From Erythrocercus mccallii (lineage: Eukaryota > Chordata > Aves > Passeriformes > Dicruridae), in assembly GCA_013397435.1 (NCBI GenBank), contig VZRG01001694.1:1-64000 (forward strand): a stretch of DNA of 64,000 nt, written 5' to 3'. Positions 13,222 through 27,029 of this stretch are shown here, one piece after another. The notes beneath the pieces are model-generated. The model was not told the origin of the DNA. It made no database searches and saw nothing but the letters and a program-made list of their open reading frames with translations. Every line of letters starts with the position of its first letter. The stretch's first letter is position 1. The translations under genes were made by a program, and so were the position numbers.

Positions 13222-13427
13222 CTGCCCACAACAAGCCTGAGTGAGCAAATAGCCCCTTGTTCAGACAACAAAAACAAGCACCACCTTTCTGCTGTGCAGC
13301 AAAAGCCTCCAAGAGCTCAGTGAGGACTACTTCTGTATCAAATAATTTCTTCAGAGCCAGAAATTCATGTACACTATTCCACACAAATTTAGCTTGTCCA
13401 TGCTCTACACCTGCATCCAAATTCGTA
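13222..13427 (-). other. best candidate internal exon of an unknown leftward gene
   Basis: On the minus strand a 206-nt block is bounded by an acceptor with a T-rich tract (CCTTTTTTATAG|T) and a good donor (GGCAG|GTAACT). One frame is open across the whole block and includes FVWNSVHEFLALKKLF followed by LTELLEAFAAQQK, an amphipathic, helix-like stretch with many codons starting in G, as expected of real coding sequence. An earlier, weaker donor (AAAG|GTGGTG) would end the exon after AAQQK and remove a less convincing Cys-rich tail. I cannot assign a protein family. If real, it belongs to the same transcription unit as the CpG island near 27 kb. Confidence 0.35.
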
Positions 13428-16400
13428 CTATAAAAAAGGTGCCCTGAATATTACTCAAACATTTTCGCCATCCAGATGACAATTTAATAAACCTAAACCC
13501 GACAGTAATAATTCAACAAACCATCTCACTAAGTAATTCCACTCTATGGAAAGAAATCATCCCATTTTTATACTGTTTCATATTATCACATCACCTACCC
13601 AGCACAGGTCAAACTAAAAGTTTTAGGCATATGAACAAACCTATGGATGTGTGATAGACAAAACAACAGTAATGATAAGCATTTTTACCTGTGAACAATT
13701 AAAATCATTTGTATTCCATGAACAGCATGACTTCATTTACAGGAAGTTTTCCTCTTTCAGTCTGCAGATTGTCACAAACAAGTGGAATTACCATAAAACT
13801 GTGCTGCACGTTTCAACTCACTACTGACTCAATACTCAGATTATTTTACTCTGCTCACCTGATTCTTCTTTTACTGCGTATGTGTTGCCTTTTTTTCTCA
13901 GCAATACTTTTTCTGCCCTTTATACTTGGTTTCAGTAGATATTGAACACAATATAAATGGAAGCTTTCTTTAGAGAAAAATTACCTCAGCTATTAAAAGC
14001 CCAGAGCAGATGGATCTTCTGGTCATGAACCAGATCCCTCATGCAAACAGAACACCAAGACAGTGTCAGCAACACGTTAGATAACAACATCAATATTAAG
14101 TCCAACAGTGATACCTTCTCTTGAAAGATGTTTCAAGATATATTGGTAAAATAGCATGGATCGTGGAGCTGCTGCCACCAACCTCTACAGCAGGTCATCA
14201 TGCTGAAGAACAGTAAGTCCAGAAAATATGCTGGAGGCACGTAAGTATCCACCTCTAACTGCTCCCAGTTTTCTGCACAGCAGCTGCTGGGCTTTCTAAG
14301 GTCTCTGGCAATTTTTAAGAACCCTTATGAAAGCAAATGTGGCAAACTGCAAAACATCCTGTTACAGAGAGAGGACAGGAGGTGCTCAGTGGAAAAGGGC
14401 CTCAATTTCACCACACACGAAAACATATACTAAACCTGCTAATGAAATTCTCAGAGCCCTCTCCTGTGTTAAACTTGTGCCCAATACATCACCTGACTGA
14501 ACATACACTGTAATGAAATACTATTTCTTCTGGTCCATCATACGTGGAGTCTGCAATTACAACCATCTCTCAGGTAGTTACATACACAAAGGCTCTTGGA
14601 AGCTTGTCCTGTCATCTGCAGAAGAAACTTTTCATTTGCCAGCCCTTGACACCCACAAACAAGACAGTCAAGAATGATAAAAATCTGCTCTTCTTATAGT
14701 ATATTGTATTCAGCCACCACACCACCTTACAAGAGTTTTTTGTACTTTGACAGCAACTAAAACTTTCATGATACACAGTTCATCCATTTTAGCTGCAAAA
14801 AAACCACCACAAAATTAGCACAACTCTGCAAAAAAGCCTAAATTATCCTGAAGGTCTTAGTTATAAATTAATAATTGAGAAGTGACTGAACCATTCATAA
14901 TGTACTTTATAATTCTTTTTATATGCCTAAGCCTATTTATGTGGCTTTTAAAACTTTGCACCATATCCTAACTGATAACAGGAAAATATGGATGGTTAAT
15001 TGAAACAATGGGGGATCCATTTTCATCATTGCTCAAGAAAAAGCAGCAGTTTCAAGTTCACCATAACATTAAAGAAAATTCTCAAGGCACTAAAACACTC
15101 AAGATCATTTGTAATCACTTTATTTAACTTTCCATTCCTCCATCCCACATGCTCAAATTAATAAAGCATTTCTGTAAAATACCACCCTGAACCATACAGT
15201 GGTTTTCCCAAGTTCTACAGCAAGACAAAATACAGTATTTTGCCTGGTTGTGCTTGGCGTTTGTGATCAATAACACTACACTATAGTGTCTGCTGACTAG
15301 AGAATTTATTTTCTTTCAAGGGAACACTTGCAAACTGTCCACATTTAATATTTCCTTTTCACAAATGCCTTAAGAAGCTTAACAGCAGTGTGGAGTCACA
15401 CATTTACGCTACTAAATGACACTGAGCATGACAATTAAGAAGAAGCAAATGCAGTAAGTGTCAGCTTGAGTAACGTGAAGTGGTACAAAAGCTGGGAAAG
15501 ATGTGGAATTACTTATTTTTCTACTAAGAAGATTCCTGCCCACCTTCAGCTCTGCAAATGACGTAATTCATAAATCAATTTAAATTTTTCATCTGTATGG
15601 ACAACCAAAATAGCAATTTTTAAAACAGTACAACAATGAAATTTTTTGAGGAAGCAACTTGAAGTGTCTTATTTTTCCTGTAAGATGTTTTCAAGACTCT
15701 ACAATTCATTTTCAGCAGAGAGTTTTGTAGAACCCTATTCTTACACATCTTTTTGCAGACAGCCACGTTCACTTATCTCTCTGAAAATCACGGTAATTTT
15801 ACAAGATTTTCCCAGAGTAAAGTAGCATTGCCTGTGGAAGACCAGTGGGTGACAAAAGACAAATTGGTAGAAAAACATTACAACTAGAAAATTAAGCACT
15901 TTTAGACTGTGCATAAGAAAATACATAATGCTAAAAAATATAATGATATAGCAACAAGAATCAATCACAAACATCTGAAAGTCATTTGTTAGCTGATGAA
16001 ACGGTGCCAAGTCAAACAAAAAAGTTATAATTTACTCACAAAGCCAAATTTAAGCCTAGACGCCACTAGCAGGAACTGGCAACAACAGATCTAAGACTGT
16101 GTTTTGAGGATCTCTAAGCCAAAGTACTCTGATGTATCTACAAATACACAAAACATGCAACAAAATCCCTGTCACCTTGTCCATGGACTTCTTATCCAAA
16201 CAAGAACACTTTATCATGATTATTATTCAATCTTGTCCTGTGTAAATGTTTAAAATAAAGGCCTTCTTGCCCATTCCCCACCTCAAAGGAAAGTACTTCA
16301 GTATTATTCCCCCCTCTAGAACACCTATGAGAAATTTTTCCATCCCTTATTTACTGATTCACAAAATTCATGTTTATTATGAAAAATAAACAACCATTCT

Positions 16401-19250
16401 AATCTTACAAAGGAGCCCGAAGGCCTTAATGAGAGATGCTACTTAATAGTAAAGCTTTTTTATTATTATTACAAAGGTAATTTAAACCAATTAAACTGAC
16501 AATTTTATTAATATATATGTGCTATGTCATGTAGTATATTAAACAGTGCCAGCAAAAAATAATACTCAGATCACTCCAAGCCATCAGCAATTTTACCCTG
16601 TGCTCTTTTGTCCCAGGATGGCAAATGAGTATCTTCTATCTTAGAATTCTGTAACCTTTCCATGACAACTTGGTCAATACTAACATATTTTCACACAAGC
16701 TTTCAGCTAACCACCCATTTCTTCAGTAGAGATGTTTCAGTACTACCACCAGCAAAAATATGACAAGTTAGAGCTTAAAAACATTCTCCAAAGAGTTCTG
16801 TTAATTTTAATGGCTCATTAAAGGGGAAAAATTACAGGAGCGTGTCCCAATTTCTACATTACTTTACTTTTTCCTACCTTATTAGCCTGAAAAACACTCT
16901 GCAAATGACAGACTAGCCAAAAAACATTTTCTTTTTGCCCTACTTTCAATGAGTGTCAGAACAAACTATTTGCTTGTATCAGTTTCCAAGCAATCTGTCT
17001 AGGCATCCAAGTTTATCAACAAGAACCATTCAAGCCTCCTTGCTTTTAAACATACCCAAACTGAAAAGCTTGTTAACTGGCCTATTAGGCTCTGTGATTG
17101 ATTTCTTGACAATTCCAATAAATCATCTTTCTCGTTTTGTGGTAAGACTTCAACCCTTCATTGCTTGCAATCTATATAGCAGATTCAAAAAAAAGCTGTG
17201 TTTTTAGTGCTTCTGAAAACACACAAACACAAATCTACTTTTTCTAGACCTCCAACAGTACATAAAGCTTGTTTCCAAGCCCAAGTTTTCATCCTGTTTT
17301 TTAAGCACAGATACTAGCTTCACATTAATCTATAGAGGACCTTCCTACCACCAGCTCCACACTAAATATTTTCCAAGTTAGCATCCAAGACTGCTGTGCT
17401 GTCATGCCACGGACAATACTCAACATATCCTGTCTGAAATGGTTAGCAATCTCCCCATGCAAATCTGCTATTTGATTTTCATGTGTCTAGGAAATTCCCT
17501 CATACCTAACAAAGTTCAGTAACACAGTAAGAAGTGTTCTATGAGAGAAAGATGTAGATTTAACAGGAAGCATCACATGAATTTTCTGAGTATAAGATTG
17601 CTTTGCATAAAATGCATACAAACCATCTCTCACCATAGACCTCTGATCCTCAGCTAGAAAAGAATGAACCATATGAGTCAGCACAGAACATGACACTGTA
17701 CACACATTACTCTCTGTTTCAGGTACATGCCACAGGGGAAACTTGTCATACGCACAGTAGTCCAACATGTGGCACCTCCACGACTCAAGAAAAATTTTAA
17801 ACTTTTTCTCCAAGGTGAAACTACAAAAAGAATAGCAATGTGCTTGCAGCTCAAAACCAAACCACTCATTGAATGCACTGTTATCACAGCTACCATATTT
17901 TTCCCCCAAGAGCCATGTTGTATGGCAAGCTGTTGGATATTTCATGGTATTAGAAAATAAGTATGAATTAACTTATGTTCATAAGTGAGTGGTATCCCAG
18001 GTCACAGACACTGAGTTTTGGCTAATTTCTATACAATCCCTCCAGCCTAAGACACTGAGCTTCAAAGCATAGGAGGATATTCAGCTCCTTAATGAGGTAC
18101 ATCATAGTGCCACAATGGTGAGCTCAGTTACCAGAGCTAACTTCTCCTCAGAAGTCTAAGGTCATGGGACACCAGAGCCTTGACCCAGGCGTACATCTTG
18201 AGCAGCATAACCTCCTACAAAATACCTCTTCTGAACTGTGAACCCTTCCTTCCCCCTCCAAAAGGGCTGTAGGCTTGGTGCACAGCCTGGCAGCACAGAC
18301 CTGCCCTTGCCAGACTACAAATTATTTCCTTTCCTAGGTATCCCCATCAGCTAATGCACAATATTTTTTCATTACTTACTGGACACCTAAATAATTTACA
18401 AAATACTGCATAGTCATATGTGGACTAACAGTACCTATTATGTTGTTTCTGCTAATCTGCTGTTTTTTCTAGCAGTCCCTACCAAAGCAAGAAATGGTAA
18501 AACTCACGTTTCAGAGCCTTCCTGTGGGTGCTGGGAGAGGAACACTTCCAAAGCAGTGTCCCAGGCGTGATACCATCAAACATGATACAAACAGCTGAAG
18601 TGAGTCAGAGAGAATTTAGGATTTTATTTCCAATGCTGGCAGAGGATCACGCCTTCTGCACCTTCCCAGTTGCCAAGGAAAGGTGTCAGAGCCACATGAA
18701 ACTGCACTGTACCGCAGCACTGCACAGGGGCTTAATCTCATTACATGATAAACAGTCTTGTCACTGAACGTGCCACGTGCTGCACGCTCAACTGGCTGCT
18801 TCAGTCCTTTCCTGTCGTCAGCTGAGTGCACTCTGAGCTTTGTGAGCCCAGCCTGACAGCAAGAGGCAGGAATTCAGCACATACTAAGCAGGAGAACAGC
18901 CAGACACAAGAGACTTAAGAGTGTGCATGAGAAACCACCAATCTCCCCAGCCTACAGCATCATCATCACAGCTGTCCCTGCTCCTTCCCAGTAGTGTGCC
19001 TCTCCCCTCATGCCTGGCAGAAGGCAGCATTTGAAGGGACCAACTACTCCCATACAAAGAGCCACTGACCACTGCAAAGAGCAGAGCCAACAACCCTTTC
19101 CCAGTGTGGTAAATCCTACCAGTAATACCAGCTGACCAATTCAGGAGCTGAATCACCATGGCAAGTGGCCATAACTGTAACACCAGTGCTAAAAACCTAG
19201 GAAATTCTTCAAAAGCACTGAAGCCGTTAAGAAACAAAGAAGTGAAGTCA
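13428..19250. other. non-coding sequence, nothing recognised
   Basis: Long AT-rich stretch with no transposon ends that I can identify. The minus-strand frame of about 152 codons at 17487-17945 is the longest here. It contains many Cys, His and Trp residues in no known pattern and is overlapped by other long frames, so I read it as chance. Confidence 0.4.
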
Positions 19251-19386
19251 CTATCCCTGAAAGTGTTCGAGTAGTGACTGGATGTGGCACTTAGTGCTGT
19301 GGTTTAGTCAGTACAGAGGCTGGTGTTCAAAAATTGGACTGAATGATCTTGGAGGTCTGTTACAATCTAAATAGCTCTATGATTCT
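19251..19386 (+). mobile_element. CR1 LINE 3' end fragment
   Basis: The sequence follows the CR1 3' end in order: a GTTCGAG...GGATGTGGCACTTAG block (end of ORF2), GGTTTAGT, then TTGGACTGAATGATCTTGG, and the octamer-type tail CTATGATTCT. It is 5'-truncated and carries only the last codons of ORF2 plus 3' untranslated sequence, with several mismatches that indicate an old copy. Confidence 0.85.
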
Positions 19387-21612
19387 CTTAAATTAATTAA
19401 TAGTTGACTCACTGCAGGACAGAATGATCACAGCGAAAATAATAAGCATGTTGATGTCAATTATATTTTTATCCTGGCACATCCTATAATACTTGTAAAA
19501 TATTCCCATGGTTCAGAACTAGACTTTTTTTTCCCAGCTACTCACATATGACAAACAGGCAGGACAGGACAGGATCTCCCTTCTCATTAAGCTCAATTTC
19601 TAAAACTCCATGGAAGCCAGCAACATAATTACTTTCAGAGAGAAAAAAAAATCATCCAAAAGCTATTTAAATATTTCTGCTCATCCCCAATCCAGCAGTC
19701 CCAAGACTTCCCAGGAACTCCTTACTCTGTTAGAATCTTTTTCTTTCATCACAGCACACTCATGGACAGGTTACAACCATTTACTCCTTATCACTCCAAA
19801 ACAGTTCTGCTCTCTCCCTGATGTTTACACACCTGACATATTTATGTGTAGAGTCTAAGGCTGCTTTCTCATTTTCACAGAATACACAAAGCCAGGTCCG
19901 AATTTCTCTAAAGAAAGAGGACTCGAGCATGGCTGGGTAAGTCTAGGCAGCAGACACCACACACATACCAGGTTACATGGAAAACTAAACAACCCAAAAG
20001 CACCAGATCTCATACACTTACAGACAGATATTTATTGGTTTTTATAGGTTTTCATTACTCAAAAACACTGCTTAGAACACGTGCCTTCTTAGAGCTTCCT
20101 CCTGCTTATCAGTTGTGGCCCCCGAGAGAAAAACCCAACCTAAGAAAGCTGCTGGCATCAAGACATAAATTCCTATTTATATAAATGTATATTTTCCTAA
20201 ATATCATTTATTAAATATTTCTGGGGGATGAGGTTAACTGATTCTAGTTTGAACCCTGTATACTCCTAGGAGGAGATTTCACTATCATGCATCAAATGTT
20301 AATAATGTCTTACATTATAAATAATTTATTGACTTTTAAAGAATTTTTACTTGAGCTGTATTTAAAATAGCACCTTCTAGACTTCCCATTGCCATTTAAC
20401 ATTTGATTTTTTTAAAACAGTGAACAAATATGTCTTATATATGAACAGAGATAGTCCTCAATCTTGCAATCAATTATTGTTTGTGGGGTGGGGGCTGTTT
20501 ACTAAGGTGTTTTCATTCCAAAATTTCACTTAGCCACAGGGCAGACCTCCGTCAGAACAAGCCTTCTGACCAGTATGTTTGCTACGTACTTCTAAAATGA
20601 GCTAATTAGACATTGAAGTTGGGTCCATTTGAGTTCTAGCAATGCTATTAAGATCCCAAATTACCACAACCAGATTTTGATTCTCAAAGCCTATTTGCAA
20701 AGCGCCCATTTTAGGACACTTCCATTCAGCTCTGCAGAGCCTAAACAGGCTTTGGACTTGGCAAACAAAGGAAGAATTCACAGTCATTCTGTAAGAATGT
20801 AAATCACTATGTCCAAACTAAAAGGTATTGCATTTTCTCTATCATACTCTAGGCAGGCCCTTTAACGTTTCTGCCTGAGTTTGCTTACTTCTTAGGAGAA
20901 ATTAAAAAAGAAAAAAAAAGTCAAGAAAAAACAAACATCTGTGGTAACAGCTGCACAAATATTACAACTGCCAGAGGAATTATTTCTTTCTAGCATCCAG
21001 GATTTCTGGGTTCATGCGTTGCAAGAACACTTAGTAGTGGATAACCACAGCAACTATCCATGCAACTGACACATGATTTTGATCTCAATCACGGATAAGA
21101 GCTCAACACCAGCCCACCACAGATATACAAACACACACAGAAAACAACCAGAAACTCAAACTCTTGAAGGCATGGTCTAGAGGCTCCACAACAAAAAAGC
21201 TTATACAGCAAGTAGGTTGCTTGCTCCAACTTCTGGACAATCAAAATTCTATTCTAGCTAGTTTACAATGATAAGCAAATATACAGCAACAGCTTTTCCC
21301 TTCATCATTATCTCACCTTTAACAACAACATTAAGACACCAAGTTACTCAGAACACTTTCCAGGACAACTCTCTGAAATAAGGCAATTATGTCCTTAAAT
21401 AAATAAGATTTCCAGAAGTCTGTCTTCATCTCCTAGATACATGTCTGTGTTCACATACTTGTCTTTGAACTGCAGCAATCTGTTATGCTCCAACAGGAAG
21501 GATTAAAAATGAGTTTTATCATGTTCTGTGCTATATATATTGATAATTGCACAATTCTTATTTCTCAGTCCATGCCCAAGTAGATAAGGCAAATACGATT
21601 AAAGCTCCATTA
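19387..21612. other. non-coding sequence, nothing recognised
   Basis: No element recognised. A minus-strand frame at 20602-20787 reads GFENQNLVVVIWDL before a stop and looks faintly WD-repeat-like. No good donor or acceptor pair frames it, so I do not call it an exon. Confidence 0.35.
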
Positions 21613-21694
21613 CAGTAATAATCAACTAAATTTAAGTCACTAGTTCTAAATAAACAGTAATAATCAACTAAATTTAAGTCACTAGTTCTAAATA
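21613..21694. repeat. perfect 42-bp tandem duplication
   Basis: The unit beginning CAGTAATAATCAACTAAATT occupies 21613-21654 and is repeated from 21655, identical for 40 bases before diverging. The perfect match means the duplication is recent or recently homogenised. It makes a repeated peptide in a minus-strand frame, which shows that frame is not a conserved gene. Confidence 0.95.
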
Positions 21695-21820
21695 CACACA
21701 GCAACAAGACCTTGAAGCTACCGTGCAATGCACAGTTCATTTGAGAATTACTGAAACTTCTTTTCCCCTCCAAAATACTGAAAGAATTATCAACCAATAT
21801 GGCCATGGAGGGAAGTCACC

Positions 21821-21870
21821 TCATCCACAGAGCAGGATTTGAAGCTGATCCACAGAGCGGGATTTGAAGA
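21821..21870. repeat. 25-bp imperfect tandem duplication
   Basis: Two 25-bp units, 21821-21845 and 21846-21870, share ATCCACAGAGCRGGATTTGAAG with three differences in total. It lies about 125 bp from the 42-bp duplication, so this small region has slipped or been duplicated twice. Confidence 0.9.
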
Positions 21871-24800
21871 ATGAGAAGCAAAGTTAATTGCCTGTAGCCT
21901 CTGCATCATTATTTTTTCTCAAGAAACTCAAGAGGGGCCTTAAGCATACTTTAAGTCACCCTTGACTGTAGCACTCTCCCATTTGCTAAACAGTCATTTA
22001 GCACTCTGGGATTGCTGCAGCACAGCAGCACTTAAGCTTCTTCATCTTCCACCTCTACACAGTCAGCTGTCAGGCTGGGTATATAGAGAAAGCTTTATTT
22101 GACCAAGCTCCAAGAGGTTTCAGGGGGTCTCTGCACCACTTGAATTGACGTGATCCATTGTTATTCATTCTCTAGACTCATCCTGTAAGACCATGTCTAC
22201 ACATTCCCACAGCACTGCCTGGAAACAAAACAGTGATGAATCCTTTTGCTTTTGATTTTTAAAGATCACAACTTGCTTTGCACCAGCAGCTCTTATCCTT
22301 CCTTCTATCCACACATTCCTAGCTGAAGAAGGCAGGCCTTCATGATCTGCTGTGGTCATTCAGCTCCTTTTCATCAAGCCACAGAGTATGAGATCTTTTT
22401 TCCCCCATATAAGTAATACTAAAGCGACAGAGGGTCAGAACTGAACAAACTGATGGCTACAATGGGACAGAAAGAGCCCATTCAGCCCAGCATCCCATCT
22501 CCAACTGTGATTGAAGTAAAATCTCAGTGAAACAGGATAGCTAAACTAAGACAAGCAAGCAGCAATACTTTGGGCTAGCTTCCCCTTAAAACAGGGGTTT
22601 CTTTTACTAACCCCTGCACTGCAAGTACTTATTAATTACACCTTACTTACACCTTGTGCACAGTATTACCTCCTTTCCTTTGTTTGAGCCTGCCAACCAT
22701 CACTCCTGGACACAGTCTGGGACTCATCTACTGAAAAATAAGGAAGGAAGAAGTAGTCTCTGTTTACCCTTTTCCTGCCACTTGTTAGTGAAGTTTTCTC
22801 AGTCATCTCATCTCCAGGCTGAAAAGTTCCTTCTTGCTGCACTGTTTTTGCACAGAAGCTGTGCTGTCCTTGACCATTCCTTTCATCCTAAGACCTTTTC
22901 CAGCTTCAGCTGCCAATACCAGAACCTTCCTCCCCTGACGTCACCTCTATCCTCCTTCACATTTTTCTTCTCACAGCACAGCATGTGGTAGCTGGGGGAG
23001 GTCAAAGATACAGCTAGAAAGGCAGCTTATGGAAAATCCAGGATGCTGTCTCTGGAGCTCTAGAGCTGAGTCAAACCAAGCACGGATTAACTGGAAGTCT
23101 TTCTCTGCCTACTGCAGGAGCTCTCTGCCTGTACCCAGGAGGCAGTAAGATCCCTCTAGATATCACTAACTGGGAGAACTCAACACACTTTTTCTTTGAT
23201 TAGTGTGGTCTGGGCCAAAATGTGTTGGCTATTTCCTTATTTTGAGCTATTTCCCTGTTTTGCAAGGAGGCAAATTGCTGGGTTTTACTAACACTTCATG
23301 ATTGTCCAATGTGACAGGCCAAGAATAGCGGTCCATTAAAATTTAAGTTTTATTTTCTTCTCTTTTTTAACAAATTGCTGTTCTAAAATAAAAGGTAAAT
23401 GTGGAAAAAGAACCACATGAACCCACCAACTACTTCTTGGAAGTAACATACATTAAAAATGTCTTTGCTAAGAAGCCACTAATCACAACTGCCATTACAC
23501 AAAATCACACAAAACTCAATATAGGAGAATGAAAGGTATTTCATGACAAGAAAATATACACATTGCCAAGGAATTCAACATGTGCTGAGGTTTGTCTCAC
23601 TGAGCAATGATGGAGCATGAAAGCCCCTCCAAACTAACAAGTACAACAATAAACAGAAGTTTGCTAAAGTTAAAAGCAGTGAGCTGGTGTGTTCCTGCAA
23701 GACTTCTGGCTTGATAGTGCGTGACATTTTCATTAGAAAAGCCCAATGAAACTAGAGTTGAGCCAGGCAGACAAAATTAATTCAAACATTTAACAGATAA
23801 GTCAAAGACCATGACCGTAAACAAAAAAAACAACCACAATGCAGGTGGCTTCCAGTCTCCAAGCAACTATCTTATTTTGCAGTGTAACCAATGATTTGGA
23901 AGAAAAATTAAGAACAAAAAAAAAAAAAAAAAAGACCATGACTGCAAAGTCGTGCAAGTGACAAATACTAAAGACACTGTTAATTACAAAGAGGAAAGGC
24001 TCCTGACAGCCAGTCGTCTGTCTGTCTGTGCACCAGTCTGTATATCCTTGTTCAACCAGTGCTCAAGCTGGGAAGAACTGACAGTACCTGAGAGCATCTT
24101 CTCTGGAAACCATTTTAAAAAATGTTGGAATAGAGAAAGGGAGAAGAAAATGAAGAAATGAAGAAACTGTATTTTGCACTTTTAAAAAGAGAAGGTTAAG
24201 AATGAAATAGTAACTCTAGAGAAAGTAGAAATTTTAATAACGAAGGCTATTAAATGTACCAAGAGTTAGTAAGAACCAGAGCTAACATAGCTGGTAGTCA
24301 AAAACACGCAGTAAAGCTGACTGATGATAATTACACCAAATGAATTTATTGGAGAGTGTATCAAATTACTTTGTTGGCAAAACAGGGTATTCCTTCACAA
24401 CTAAATGACCTATCTCATAACGGAAGCTAATCAAGGACCATTATGGTTTATTCTGGATCCATAATCACTTAATACAAAATCAATTTACAGCTTTATTCCA
24501 GTCCTTACCATACCCACTTTGATCAGTCAAATTTAACTGGCAAAATGACAGAATGAAAGAGTCAGGAAACATACAAGGAGCTGCTGTGTTGCTGGAGTTG
24601 AAGTACATCCATCTTTGAGATACTTGGTATTATCATGTATTTTTTGAGTGCTTTCAATTTTAAAAAGTGCAACCTAATCAAGATTTTTCTAAATAAACCC
24701 AGGCAACAACTATAAAAAAATATTCTAACTTGAAAACTAACACAATAAATCCTACCACTTGGACTTTCCACAGTCATACAAGAAAGAAGAGATTCTAAGC

Positions 24801-26960
24801 TAGAATTTTGGCCTCTATTGCCTTTTTAAGTTTCTCCCAAGACTGGCAGCAGAGTAGCAAATGTCATTAAAAGCTGTGTGTTTCCTTATCATCCAACACT
24901 ATCAGCCACTCACCTTACCTGGAGTCTTTGACATAAGAGAACGCCAAGTTCCAGACTTGGAACTGTACCAGATACGCTCCTGCCATGTTTTTCTTGGTAT
25001 ACAACACCAAGAGAAGACAACCTTTTGTTTTTCTCCCTGGCTGAAAGCTAACATACATTCACCCTCAAAACAGTGTACAAACACAAATGCCACCCCAATA
25101 TGATGAATTACCACACTCTGTTCCAGAAGATTATTTTAAAATAAAAATTGTATCAAACATTCCCTCTGTCCAATATTAAGAAAGCCCGTTAATAGCTCCA
25201 GGAATGAAATATACTTCCAAAGGCCATCAGATCACAAAGAACACCAAAAAAAGTCTACACAGAAGACAGTTAAAGTTAGCAGATGCAAATCACTTCAAAC
25301 TACCCACCATGAATTTCAACTCTTTTTTTTCTTCCACCTGGTGTGTTTAAAAAAAAAAAACCAAGATTTTGAATCAAGCAGCAAAACATGCTTGTGTGCT
25401 ACAGCTGCACATGGAGGTCACAAAGAATTTTGATTCTGGCTCTTTCTGAAGACATGACCTTATTGGGACTTCAGACTATCACCTAGTCCATTTCTTAAAG
25501 GAATCCTAATTTCTGTCTTTCTAAACTCCATCTTCAGAAAAATGAACCTAGTTACAGAGCCACTAATAGAAGTGATCTTCATGAACCAGTCTGCAAACAC
25601 AGGAGAGGCACATGTCAAAGGAACAACCCACAGCCTCCCTCTCACCTGATCCCAGCAGCACATCACCTAGCAGCACTAGTCATGCCTTCCACACAGAATC
25701 ATGTTTTCAGTTGAATTTTCTCCGTGGCTTTATACTTTACTTAATTATCATGTTGTTTTCTGGGGGGGAGGTGGGGAGTTGTTTGATTTGGTATTTTTGG
25801 GATGGCCACCCCATTTATTATAAACTAAACCTAGATAGTTTTATTACAGACTGAAAGTCAAGTAAAGAACTGGAGAGGAAAAATGCAGCTGAGAGACACA
25901 AATCAAAGAAGAGGCAGTCTAATAACTTAAGATACCACACACAAAGAAACAAGCTCTAAGTACATTTATTTTTAAGGTAAAGTCACTCTATCACGTACTA
26001 GAAGATGCCTTTTGCAATAAAAAAACCTGCCACGACATGAAAATTTCATGGGATTGGAAACAGGCATTTGACGCTCAATCCTTTCTTCTACCTACCTCTG
26101 CCTGCAACTCTGCATATCTTCTGCAACTATGAGATTCCACTTAAATGACTTTTAGCTAGGACAAGATACTTTGCTCCTTGTACTGCTCAGTCCCATTCCC
26201 TTAATTCTTACCTCAGGAGGAATCCTGAATGACAGAAGTTATACTATCACCTCCTAGGTACGGAACTACTGTGCAACAGAAGAACTTAACAGCATCTTAA
26301 TACCTGCTGATCTAAGAGTTATCATCCTCTCCAAGTAACCATGCTACTTAACAGACAAATAGAATTCAGATTAATATTAGATAAATTCTATGTTATAAAG
26401 TTACTATCCTACACAGGAAATTTGTTTTCTTATTTCTATCTATCCAGGACAAAGGTACCTATCTAAAAAAACCCCTGCTGTGTACTTCCAGTCATCTGTT
26501 GCAAAAATCTTTCTAACATCAAACAAGAATTATTTAATACTCTCCACCCTCTTGGAAGAAAACTCCCCAACAGACAACATACATGCATATAACTGCAAAG
26601 GAAGATAGAGACAAATATTACCTTCAATTTCCTTCCCAATGAAGGAAAAAGACAAGACAACTACTCCCTTAGGTTAAAAAGAAATCCGCTCAGTGGCTCT
26701 AAAAATCCATGGAAGACTGTAATCACAAAAGAGTTAGGGAAAATCCTCATTTCAAAATCTGTCCCAACGAGGACCTTATCTCTCAAATCCTGCCACAGAA
26801 ACTCATGTAGAGGGAGGTTTCAAGACAACCATCACAAACCCAAGACTGCAGACAGCACAAAGGGCTTTGACTCCTATTCAAGTCAACAAGTAGTCAGATG
26901 ACCCACACTCAGCCTGTGCCCCTGAAACCAACACAAACGGGTCTTGCTCGGAAGTATTTA
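21871..26960. other. non-coding sequence with A-runs; weak exon-like blocks
   Basis: An 18-base A-run sits at 23916-23933 and another near 25349-25360. Minus-strand blocks near 22.2, 24.6 and 25.5 kb have good acceptors (for example CTGTGTTTGCAG|AC at 25590) but weak or missing donors, so I do not list them as exons. A segment near 22470-22530 (CATTCAGCCCAGCATCCCAT) resembles old reptile/bird LINE sequence, too diverged to classify. Confidence 0.35.
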
Positions 26961-27029
26961 GCACTGGTAAGAAATAACAACACAGAACACTGAGAGATGC
27001 CTACACACACACAGAGCACGCACACAGAC

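Noticed and set aside
17487..17945. 152-codon minus-strand frame.
   Set aside because: No motif, overlapping long frames on both strands, and no splice or promoter context.
22165..22230. Minus-strand frame after a good acceptor (TTTTGTTTCCAG|G) ending in a stop.
   Set aside because: No donor, no poly(A) signal close by and no family resemblance; too short to judge as a last exon.
24581..24709. Minus-strand open block after TTTTTTATAG, peptide rich in Leu and Lys.
   Set aside because: No acceptable donor; the frame simply runs on and composition is A/T-driven.
25483..25590. Minus-strand block of 108 nt with a strong acceptor (CTGTGTTTGCAG) and an open frame.
   Set aside because: The proposed donor lies in GGACTAGGTGATAG...AAGTCCC, which resembles an old CR1 tail, so the donor and frame are probably accidental.
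25760..25780. G-rich run that might form a quadruplex.
   Set aside because: The G-runs are uneven (7, 2, 4) and do not give four clear runs of three.
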